Shown in pieces: positions 1-5,452 of a stretch of 6,140 nt of DNA. The stretch is from Chloroflexota bacterium (GTDB lineage: Bacteria; Chloroflexota; Anaerolineae; Aggregatilineales; Phototrophicaceae). The stretch's first letter is position 1. Each line of letters begins with the position of its first letter. The stretch is from positions 1 through 6,140 of the forward strand of contig JAADYY010000133.1 of the NCBI GenBank assembly GCA_010092805.1, given 5' to 3'. The notes beneath the pieces were generated by a model. The model was not told the origin of the DNA. It did not search any database and saw nothing but the letters and a program-made list of their open reading frames with translations. The position numbers and the translations under genes are program-made.

Positions 1-285
1 GAATGCCAGACGTTGCATCAAGCCAAGCCGGATGCAGTCGAGTTCGTCCCCGTCGAGATCCCGGAACGCTTCTTCCCGCCCGGCTACACGCCCGGCGAGC
101 CGTGGCCGTCACTGTTTTACTGCAACTTGATCCATAACTTCATGGAGGAGATCGTCTCCGGTGGATCAGAGAATCAGGGGAATTTCGCGCAGGGCGCAAA
201 GGTGCAGCACATCATCAACGCGGTGGAGCAGTCCCATCGTGAACGACGGTGGGTCGAGCTGGCTGAGCCACAGTATCAGCGCTGA
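1..285 (+). CDS. C-terminal end of a Gfo/Idh/MocA-family oxidoreductase (5' partial)
   Basis: The reading frame is open from base 1 (E-C-Q-T-L...) and ends at TGA 283-285, so only the last 94 residues are visible and the true start lies upstream. A TTG at 13 is in frame but need not be a start. The closing pattern, a helix with FMEEIVSGG, then NQGNFAQGAKVQHIINA, V-E-Q-S, and a final RRWVEL, matches the tail of NAD(P)-dependent sugar or cyclitol dehydrogenases of the Gfo/Idh/MocA type, where a glycine-containing loop and a helix ending in 'A..S...RWV.L' close the alpha/beta domain. The N-terminal Rossmann fold and the catalytic lysine are outside the window, so substrate cannot be inferred. 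The gene is separated from the next by 185 bp and probably ends its own transcription unit. It could also be a different protein with a similar tail. Confidence 0.7.
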   Translation, partial: ECQTLHQAKPDAVEFVPVEIPERFFPPGYTPGEPWPSLFYCNLIHNFMEEIVSGGSENQGNFAQGAKVQHIINAVEQSHRERRWVELAEPQYQR

Positions 286-320
286 ATGGCTGCCGCGCAA
301 ACGGAAATACATGCGCAGCG

Positions 321-361
321 TTGATTGAATACTTGATAAAAATTCATCGGTCGTTTACTTT
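321..361 (+). promoter_or_regulatory. Weak sigma70-like promoter candidate before the HupE-like gene
   Basis: TTGATA at 333-338 (5/6 to the -35 consensus) is followed 17 bases later by TACTTT at 356-361 (first, second and last bases match the -10 consensus). A second TTGATT lies at 321-326. The stretch is more AT-rich than the flanking genes. The predicted transcript would have a leader of about 100 bases. The -10 element is poor, so this is a candidate only. No recognisable nickel, zinc or cobalamin regulatory element was found in 286-470. Confidence 0.25.
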
Positions 362-376
362 ATTTCAGCACTCTCG

Positions 377-399
377 GAACGCAGACAACAACGGCGTTC
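377..399 (+). repeat. Inverted repeat GAACGC / GCGTTC in the leader of the HupE-like gene
   Basis: GAACGC at 377-382 and its exact reverse complement GCGTTC at 394-399 are separated by 11 bases. It sits just downstream of the promoter candidate and about 70 bases before the start codon, so it could be an operator or a leader hairpin. Arms of 6 bp are short enough to arise by chance. Confidence 0.25.
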
Positions 400-470
400 G
401 CTTCGGTGAGTGGTATGTTTCTGCAACACTTGAGCATGGAACATTGCGTAAGATAATGTAGGTTGTGACC

Positions 471-1055
471 ATGAGTTTGATTAACGATTTTCTGGCGGTG
501 CCGCTGCTGGCGCATACCCTCCCCGGTGATGCGGGGGCCATCGATGGGTTTTTGCATCCGCTGCTCGGCGTAGAGCATCTGTTGGCGATGTTTGCAGTGG
601 GGCTGTTGAGTGCGAAGATCGGCGGACGCGCCATCTGGACAGTCCCGACAGCATTTGTCGTCGTCATGGCAGTCGGTGGCATCCTGGGGTACTTTGGCGA
701 GACACTCCCCGTCGTTAGCTACGGGATTGCGCTGTCGGTGCTGCTGTTGGGGGGGGCCTTAATTTTCCAACGACGGATCCCCGAAGCCATCGCGCTGATT
801 TTGGTGGGCCTGTTCGCTTTGTTTCACGGCTACGCACACGGCGAAGCTGTCCCAGCGGAGCAGACCTTCGTTTTCTTCCTCGCCTACGTGCTGGGCTTCC
901 TGGTGTCCACTGCTGGCTTGCATGTGATCGGCGCGCTGGTCGGTTACATTGCGTTGCGCTCCAAGCGGGGAACGGCGATTCTGGGCGTTTCTGGCGCATT
1001 GATCGCAGTGATCGGCGTTGTTTTTCTGGTTAACCTGATCAACGTGCCAGCGTGA
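471..1055 (+). CDS. HupE/UreJ-family nickel/cobalt permease
   Basis: Small integral membrane protein predicted to move Ni2+ or Co2+ across the inner membrane. ATG 471 gives 194 residues. A GTG at 465 is an alternative, but AGG at 460-462 is better spaced (8 nt) for 471, and an in-frame TAG at 459-461 excludes any longer N-terminus. Family signatures are present: H29-PLLGV-E35-H36 in the first helix, F62, the GIALSV stretch (85-90), and FHGYAHG at 118-124, with about six hydrophobic segments in all. Two features are odd. The usual N-terminal signal peptide is almost absent: only about 14 residues without a basic start precede A14-H15. The acidic residues expected in the motifs are changed: HX5DH reads HX5EH, the Glu before GIA is Ser83, and the Glu of FHGxAHGxE is displaced by one (E125). 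A CDF metal transporter lies 81 bp downstream, supporting a metal role. Family membership is fairly sure; the transported ion is not. Confidence 0.85.
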   Translation: MSLINDFLAVPLLAHTLPGDAGAIDGFLHPLLGVEHLLAMFAVGLLSAKIGGRAIWTVPTAFVVVMAVGGILGYFGETLPVVSYGIALSVLLLGGALIFQRRIPEAIALILVGLFALFHGYAHGEAVPAEQTFVFFLAYVLGFLVSTAGLHVIGALVGYIALRSKRGTAILGVSGALIAVIGVVFLVNLINVPA

Positions 1056-1125
1056 ATGTTCCCGATTGCGCCAATTCCGAAGACTCCGTTTGGTGGCTAA
1101 GCTCGCTGAACGGCCCTGATTTTAC

Positions 1126-1131
1126 GGAGGT
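1126..1131 (+). promoter_or_regulatory. Strong Shine-Dalgarno site for the CDF gene
   Basis: GGAGGT lies 5 nt before ATG 1137 and fixes that start codon. It is the clearest ribosome binding site in the left half of the window. Confidence 0.8.
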
Positions 1132-1136
1132 TACCG

Positions 1137-2699
1137 ATGGCTGAAACCCGTCCAACTTCTCGTTCGACCTCAAATGGTGTTCCCAATCGTGCCCATGAAC
1201 ATGTTGGCGGTGTCATCGGGTGGATTGGGAACGTGATGCATTTGCCCGGCTTTGCGCATGAGCACGGCGAGACCGAAAGTGTCGTCGTCGATAGAGCGGT
1301 GCTCGATAACAACATCGGTATCATCACGCTGTGGGTCTCGCTGGGGTTGCTGTGGCTGACAACAGTGTTCCAGGGTGTGATCTATTATTTCAGCGGCAGT
1401 GTCGCGCTGTTGGGTGACACCGCCCATAATTTCGTTGACGCACTCAATTCGCTGCCGCTGCTGTTTGCGTTTTACCTGGCGCGCCGCCCCGCCACGCGCC
1501 GCTATACGTACGGCTTCGGGCGTGCCGAGGATGTGGCTGGCATTTTCATTATCCTCTCGATCATCTACAGCGCCGGGCACATTCTCCTCGAGTCGATCAA
1601 TCGTTTCTTTAATCCCTTTCCGCTGGAAAACCTTCCATTGGTTGCGGTGGCGGCGCTCGTTGGGTTCGTCGGCAACGAAGCGGTCGCAACCCTGCAAATC
1701 CGTGTCGGCAAACGCATCGGCTCAGATGCGATGGTGGCCGACGGCCAGCACGCACGCATCGATGGCATCACTTCGTTGGCCGTGCTCATTGCGGTGGGTG
1801 GCGTCGCGCTGGGCATCGACATTCTCGATCCGATCATCGGTGTGCTCATTGCTGTCGCCATCATCGGCATCGCCTGGCACGCCATCCGCAAGGTTTGGTT
1901 CCGTCTGATGGACGCTGTCGATCCGGCCATTGTCAGCCAGATCGAGCACTTTAGCAGCGAGGTTGAGGGCGTCTTGGCGGTTGCTAAGCTGCGGGTGCGT
2001 TGGGTGGGCCACCGCCTGTTCGCCGAAGTGACAGTCGTGGTGGACGAGAACCGTTCGCTGGCCGAGATCGACATGATTACCCAGCAGGTGGTGCATGTGC
2101 TGCATGACGCCCTGCCCGCGATGGGCGAGGTCACGGTGCATGTGGAGCCGAATTACAAGCACGGCATAGAAAGTGAGGCGGCGGCGGTTGGCGGCACGAC
2201 GCTCAACCTGCTGCCGCAACGCTACCAGATCAGCACGCCAAGTGCTGCGCCGATGGGCGCGGCTGCGCTCAAGTATGATACCGACGGCAACGCTGCCTGG
2301 AACGAAATTTGGACAGATTTCTGCGATCTGGCGTTGGCAGGTGGCCCGCCGCATCGTGGCAGCCTGCTCGAGCCGGTGAGCGCCGAAGTGGTTGCCAGCG
2401 ATCCAGAAGGCTATGCGCGTGTCATCGCGGAGATGGAGCGTGGCTTAAAGATGGTGACCGGGCTGCCCGTGCGCCGGGACGACATGCCGGGCTGGATCGG
2501 GGTTGAGTGCGACTCGGAAGCTATGGCGCTGTGGCTGCTGCGCGCCATTGTCGTCGAGAATATCAGCGTGCGCCGCGAAGGTCAGGTGCTCTATTTCCCT
2601 GCCGGGCCGCACTTCCGGCTGGAAAAAGAGATCAAGAACGTGGTCACCGTCGTCGCCAAAACGAACCATTACTGGCAGGAACATTTGCGTGCCAGCTAA
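1137..2699 (+). CDS. Cation diffusion facilitator (CDF) metal transporter with an unusual C-terminal extension
   Basis: Predicted proton-coupled exporter of Zn2+ or a similar divalent cation, 520 residues against roughly 300 for a typical CDF. Residues 1-55 carry two AHEH motifs (19-22 and 40-43) and H35, likely metal ligands. Six membrane helices lie at about 60-250. The transport site is visible as H97-N-F-V-D101 in TM2 and H205-A-R-I-D209 in TM5. This HxxxD/HxxxD arrangement is like eukaryotic ZnTs, whereas E. coli FieF has DxxxD in TM2. RRPATRRYTYGFGRAED at 116-132 is the conserved loop after TM2. Residues 260-338 form the usual cytoplasmic domain ending VTVHVEP (H335). Residues from about 362 onward are an additional domain not normally found in CDF proteins. 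The long His-rich TM4-TM5 loop of ZnTs is absent. The gene lies 81 bp after the HupE-like gene and 26 bp before the phosphopantetheinyl transferase, suggesting an operon. Substrate could be Zn, Co or Ni. Confidence 0.9.
   Translation: MAETRPTSRSTSNGVPNRAHEHVGGVIGWIGNVMHLPGFAHEHGETESVVVDRAVLDNNIGIITLWVSLGLLWLTTVFQGVIYYFSGSVALLGDTAHNFVDALNSLPLLFAFYLARRPATRRYTYGFGRAEDVAGIFIILSIIYSAGHILLESINRFFNPFPLENLPLVAVAALVGFVGNEAVATLQIRVGKRIGSDAMVADGQHARIDGITSLAVLIAVGGVALGIDILDPIIGVLIAVAIIGIAWHAIRKVWFRLMDAVDPAIVSQIEHFSSEVEGVLAVAKLRVRWVGHRLFAEVTVVVDENRSLAEIDMITQQVVHVLHDALPAMGEVTVHVEPNYKHGIESEAAAVGGTTLNLLPQRYQISTPSAAPMGAAALKYDTDGNAAWNEIWTDFCDLALAGGPPHRGSLLEPVSAEVVASDPEGYARVIAEMERGLKMVTGLPVRRDDMPGWIGVECDSEAMALWLLRAIVVENISVRREGQVLYFPAGPHFRLEKEIKNVVTVVAKTNHYWQEHLRAS
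2220..2696 (+). other. Unassigned C-terminal domain of the CDF protein (residues ~362-520)
   Basis: After the normal CDF cytoplasmic domain and a short linker (about 345-375) there is a soluble region with well-formed, conserved-looking motifs: W388-NEIW, L398-ALAGGPPHRG-S409, E434-RGLKMVTGLP, PGWIGVEC at 451-458, WLLRAIVVEN at 466-475, and LEKEIKNVVTVVAKTNHYW at 495-513. It looks like a compact alpha/beta domain that is constrained rather than drifting. I do not recognise a named family. I have an unverified impression that similar tails occur on CbiX-type cobaltochelatases, which would fit a cobalt/nickel context. H406, C458 and H511 are possible metal ligands, but this is inference. Confidence 0.6.
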
Positions 2700-2725
2700 G
2701 CGATCAGCAGCCGTGCGGTTGGCTG

Positions 2726-3523
2726 ATGGTCGTTAACGTCAAGCCCCTCATGCCTGACCATGCGCAGTTATGGGCGGTTCACATGCCCTACCCGGCCAAT
2801 GGCGCGCGCTCGTCGCCCGACCGTTGGCCGGATAGGTGGACAGACTACCTGGCTCAGGACGAAGTGGCGCGCGCGCAGCGCTATCGCTGCGCAGAAGATC
2901 GAGCGCGCTTTATCACAGCGCGTTTGGCTTTGCGCGGATTGCTCGCCCGTTACCTGGGGGCATCACCCCAGAGCATTGACTTCAGTTACAATGCTTTCGG
3001 TAAGCCCCTGCTGCCGGCAGCGCCGCTTGAGTTCAATCTGGCCCATTCCGGCAGCTACGCGGTGATTGCGGTGACCCAAAGTCACCACATCGGCATCGAC
3101 ATCGAGTGCCATCGTGATTTGCCGGATCGAGATGATGTGGCAGCGCAAATCTTCTCGGCGGATGAGCGGCGCAGCTACGATCAACTACCGGAGTCAGCGC
3201 GGTTGTCGGCCTTCTATCGTGCGTGGACATGCAAAGAGGCGGTTGTCAAAGCGCTGGGACGGGGCCTGCAATTTCCGGTGCAATCCTGTGTCGTCGCCCT
3301 TGAGTCAGATAAACCGGCGAGGTTGATCCGGTTAGGTGAAGACTCCGTCGCTGCGCAACACTGGCGGCTGCATGAATTCAGCGTTGCACCGGGGTACAGC
3401 GGCTGTGTGGCGGTCGCAGGTGCTGGCGACTCGTTTCGTTGGCCGGGCCTGAATTGGATAACCCTCGTTGATCTTTTTCGCGGGCTGCCTCCCTCCCAAG
3501 ATGGAGCGCGTCTGGAGGCATAA
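2726..3523 (+). CDS. Sfp-type 4'-phosphopantetheinyl transferase
   Basis: Cytoplasmic enzyme that moves the 4'-phosphopantetheine arm of CoA to a serine of an acyl- or peptidyl-carrier protein, making the holo form needed by NRPS, PKS, Dlt-type or fatty-acid systems. At 265 residues it has the size of the two-lobed Sfp/EntD group rather than the ~120-residue AcpS. Signature motifs appear in order: FNLAHSG at 103-109, GIDIE at 123-127 (Mg-binding D125 and E127), and FYRAWTCKEAVVKALGRGL at 163-181 with W167, K170, E171 and K175. Start ATG 2726 has no good Shine-Dalgarno site, and ATG 2750 is a possible alternative (257 residues). The frame stays open upstream to 2507, but that part overlaps the CDF gene and has no family similarity. 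It lies 26 bp after the CDF stop, so co-transcription or translational coupling is likely. No carrier protein is seen in the window, so its partner is unknown. Confidence 0.92.
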   Translation: MVVNVKPLMPDHAQLWAVHMPYPANGARSSPDRWPDRWTDYLAQDEVARAQRYRCAEDRARFITARLALRGLLARYLGASPQSIDFSYNAFGKPLLPAAPLEFNLAHSGSYAVIAVTQSHHIGIDIECHRDLPDRDDVAAQIFSADERRSYDQLPESARLSAFYRAWTCKEAVVKALGRGLQFPVQSCVVALESDKPARLIRLGEDSVAAQHWRLHEFSVAPGYSGCVAVAGAGDSFRWPGLNWITLVDLFRGLPPSQDGARLEA

Positions 3524-3669
3524 GCGATCAAGTGAAGGCCGGCTGGCAGCCGATGTTCCCTCAGGATGATCGATGGTTTAAGCAATTTTAATTTTCCACT
3601 TATGTGATGTCGTTATCTTCTATTGGAGTAACAAATTGTTCGATCACCTGCAAATTCTAAGGTACACGT

Positions 3670-3683
3670 CATCATAAGTGATG
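3670..3683. promoter_or_regulatory. Dyad CATCA-N4-TGATG next to the promoter (possible operator)
   Basis: CATCA (3670-3674) and TGATG (3679-3683) are exact reverse complements with 4 bases between. The same bases also form an imperfect inverted pair with CACTTATGTGATG at 3597-3609, about 70 bp upstream. The dyad ends 4 bases before the -35 candidate, a position suited to a transcription factor site. No regulator is identified. Confidence 0.3.
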
Positions 3684-3686
3684 TTT

Positions 3687-3716
3687 TTCTGATGTTCTTG
3701 CTTGTAAGAGTATAAA
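3687..3716 (+). promoter_or_regulatory. Promoter candidate for the SGNH-like/ornithine cyclodeaminase-like operon
   Basis: TATAAA at 3711-3716 matches 5/6 of the -10 consensus. A weak -35 element, TTCTGA at 3687-3692, is 18 bases upstream. It lies in the most AT-rich part of the intergenic region and would give a leader of about 80 bases before ATG 3803. The -10 is convincing, the -35 is not, so an activator may be needed (inference). Confidence 0.4.
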
Positions 3717-3749
3717 TTTACAACAATACGTAAACCAAACAGAAACATC

Positions 3750-3766
3750 CACAGCCAGTGGCTGTG
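3750..3766 (+). repeat. Perfect 7-bp hairpin in the leader of the SGNH-like gene
   Basis: CACAGCC (3750-3756), loop AGT, GGCTGTG (3760-3766). It is GC-rich and stable for its size, and lies about 36 bases before ATG 3803 and downstream of the -10 candidate. No T-run follows, so it is not a standard intrinsic terminator. It could protect the mRNA end, influence translation, or be a protein-binding dyad. Confidence 0.5.
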
Positions 3767-3782
3767 TCACTCGAACGTGATT

Positions 3783-3802
3783 AACAATCGGGTCAACAAT
3801 CG
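3783..3802 (+). repeat. Tandem AACAATCG direct repeat abutting the start codon
   Basis: AACAATCG occurs at 3783-3790 and 3795-3802 (period 12), and the second copy ends immediately before ATG 3803. It occupies the place where a Shine-Dalgarno sequence would be expected; the only purine-rich element is the weak CGGG between the copies. It may be a small duplication or a regulator half-site pair. Confidence 0.45.
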
Positions 3803-5452
3803 ATGGAAAACGCTGAAAAACAGCAGCAAACTCTTGAGGAGCGGTTAGCACCCTGGCTCGATCAAGGCGAGTACGTCATCATCCTTGTGCTTGTGCTGAT
3901 GGCATGGACAGCGGGGTTTGTTGATCTCATTTCGCGAACCAGCGCCGAGGGTGCCGCGATTTTCGGCTTGTATTCGCTGCCCTATTTTGCTTTGATCATG
4001 GCTTACAGCGCCGGGTTCGTCGTTTGGGGATGGCTGATCGCAACACCGCGCGGCTTGGCGCGTCTGAAATCGGCGATTGCCTTCATACAGCGGCGTGGCT
4101 GGCTCTTTGGCCTCAGTCTGTTGGGGTTTGCCATTCTGGTTTGGAGCATGGTGCAGTTCCGGAGTGCCTGGGTGCAGTTACCTCTGCTACAGGTTGTTTT
4201 GCTACTGCTCACAGCCCTTTATGTCATCACAATTCTGGTGGCGCAGCCCATTCCGGGCGAAAAAATGCAGTTGTGGCGTAAGGTGGTTTTGGGCGTTTTA
4301 GTGGGGCTTGTTGCGGTGGAGGTGCTGCTACAAGTTGGGGCGGCGGCTGGCGTCTCACCCGTCCAGAACCTGAGCGGGATCACGGTACCTTATGGCCGTG
4401 TCTACCAGAATCAGCAGGGATATGGCAACGGCATCACCAATCAATTCGGTTGGTACTACCCAGACTTTCGGCTGGAGCCTGGCTCGCGGCGGATCATCCT
4501 CAATGGCGACGACTTCATTCAGGCCTTGCAGGTGCTGCCTGCACAGCACATGGGTGTAACCCTCGAAGCGCTGATCGCTGAGGATCAGGCAGATGAGCGC
4601 CCCACTGAAGTGCTCGCAACGGGGCTGCCCGGCTATGGCCCAGGGTTGTACCTGGATGTTCGCTTGTATCCCTATCTTTGGTCAACTGCTGAACCCGACG
4701 AGATTGTCGTGTTTTTCCATCTCGCTAACGATTTCCAAGCGGCGAGTGAACCGACAAACGCAATACCCTTCTACACCCTCAGCGACGACGGGGCAATCGT
4801 CCTCGACGATCCTTCCATGACGCTGCGCCATGACCTCGAACACGTTGTGATCTTGGGCTATGATCCCGTCAACCCCTTCCGCACTGTATCGAGTAATTCA
4901 CTCACCTTCAACGCGGTTGATCAACTCGTCCGTTCGACGTTTGGCATCGCTAGCGAGGTGCCTCAAGTTGCCGCCAATTTAGACGAGCGCAGCGATGATG
5001 CGCTGTTCGGTGCTGCCAGCTTCATGTTCGATCCCAGCGCGGGCGAACGTGCGGACACAGCGTTCGCAATTGCGGCGGGCTTGCTGTCCGCATACGAAGA
5101 TCGTCTCCGCGATGAAGGGGTGGCGCTGCGCTTAGTAACAATCCCGTTTTTCCCAGAGCCTTTTTTCGCAACGTATACTGGCGCGGATTGGGGCCTGGCC
5201 GTTGAGCAGTACGATTTGCTGCTGCCGGAGCGGCGGTTGGCGGCGTTTGCTGCCGAAAACGACATTCCGTTCTTGGGCATGGGTGCATACATGCAGAACA
5301 CCGATACGACTGTAGAAACAATCCAGACGCTGTACTTCAATGCGGGTACTGGGTATTTCACGCCGGAAGGTCACGAATTCTACGCGCGGGCGCTGCATAC
5401 CTGCTTCTACACGCCCAGCGCAGATGCTGTCTGTGAGGGGACTGCCGAATGA
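3803..5452 (+). CDS. Five-helix membrane protein with an SGNH-fold (AlgJ/DltD-like) extracytoplasmic domain lacking the catalytic triad
   Basis: 549 residues. Hydrophobic segments at about 23-43, 52-80, 99-118, 123-147 and 160-182 have basic loops (RGLARLK, RR; EKMQLWRK) that fit an N-in, C-out topology, placing residues 185-549 outside the membrane. That part follows the layout of membrane-linked SGNH proteins from sugar or envelope acylation systems: N213-QFGWYYPDFR, then RRIILNGDDF where the block I GDS motif is expected, GLPGYGPG at 274-281 (block II glycine), FFHLANDF at 304-311 (block III N309), IPFFPEPF late in the fold, and GTGYFTPEGH at 515-524 where DxH is expected. The Ser nucleophile is Asp237 (GAC 4511-4513), and the catalytic Asp and His are Thr516 and Tyr518. 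Glycines and N309 are kept. It is therefore likely a non-hydrolytic scaffold, binding or transfer-assisting protein. ATG 3803 lacks a strong ribosome binding site. The next gene overlaps by 4 bp. Confidence 0.75.
   Translation: MENAEKQQQTLEERLAPWLDQGEYVIILVLVLMAWTAGFVDLISRTSAEGAAIFGLYSLPYFALIMAYSAGFVVWGWLIATPRGLARLKSAIAFIQRRGWLFGLSLLGFAILVWSMVQFRSAWVQLPLLQVVLLLLTALYVITILVAQPIPGEKMQLWRKVVLGVLVGLVAVEVLLQVGAAAGVSPVQNLSGITVPYGRVYQNQQGYGNGITNQFGWYYPDFRLEPGSRRIILNGDDFIQALQVLPAQHMGVTLEALIAEDQADERPTEVLATGLPGYGPGLYLDVRLYPYLWSTAEPDEIVVFFHLANDFQAASEPTNAIPFYTLSDDGAIVLDDPSMTLRHDLEHVVILGYDPVNPFRTVSSNSLTFNAVDQLVRSTFGIASEVPQVAANLDERSDDALFGAASFMFDPSAGERADTAFAIAAGLLSAYEDRLRDEGVALRLVTIPFFPEPFFATYTGADWGLAVEQYDLLLPERRLAAFAAENDIPFLGMGAYMQNTDTTVETIQTLYFNAGTGYFTPEGHEFYARALHTCFYTPSADAVCEGTAE
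5435..5440 (+). promoter_or_regulatory. Shine-Dalgarno site inside the SGNH-like gene for the next gene
   Basis: GAGGGG ends 8 nt before ATG 5449. Together with the ATGA stop/start overlap (5449-5452) it supports this start over the in-frame ATGs at 5458, 5482 and 5506 and indicates translational coupling. Confidence 0.7.

Larger units (their letters stand above)
3524..3802. other. AT-rich 279 bp intergenic region between two transcription units
   Basis: No coding sequence is supported here. From about 3575 the base composition is clearly more AT-rich than the flanking genes. Just after the phosphopantetheinyl transferase stop there is a small perfect hairpin (CGGCT/AGCCG at 3540-3552, 3-base loop) without a T-run, so it is not a convincing terminator. 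AACAA-A-TTGTT at 3630-3640 is a short perfect dyad. The promoter candidate, the CATCA dyad, the leader hairpin and the direct repeat are listed separately. Confidence 0.6.

Noticed and set aside
286..470. A cobalamin or NiCo riboswitch, or a NikR/Zur operator, ahead of the HupE-like gene.
   Set aside because: I looked for the B12-box, NikR-like GTATGA/TCATAC halves and a Zur-like dyad and found none convincing; only a 6-bp inverted repeat and a weak promoter are visible.
1170..2354. Long minus-strand open frames opposite the CDF gene (for example 1170-1697 and 1722-2354).
   Set aside because: They are mirror frames of a well-supported gene, their translations are low-complexity and rich in Arg, His and Gln, and they show no family motifs or ribosome binding sites.
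2507..2725. An N-terminal extension of the phosphopantetheinyl transferase starting at 2507.
   Set aside because: The extension would overlap the conserved C-terminal domain of the CDF gene by about 190 bp and has a shadow-frame composition; the family domain begins after ATG 2726.
2697..3530. The 10-base sequence TAAGCGATCA occurs at both 2697-2706 and 3521-3530, each beginning at a stop codon.
   Set aside because: Repeats of 10 bases are expected several times by chance in a 6 kb window, and the flanking bases do not match, so there is no evidence for an attachment site or duplication.
3540..3552. CGGCT/AGCCG hairpin as a terminator of the phosphopantetheinyl transferase operon.
   Set aside because: The stem is only 5 bp and no run of T follows; the AT-rich stretch comes about 25 bases later.
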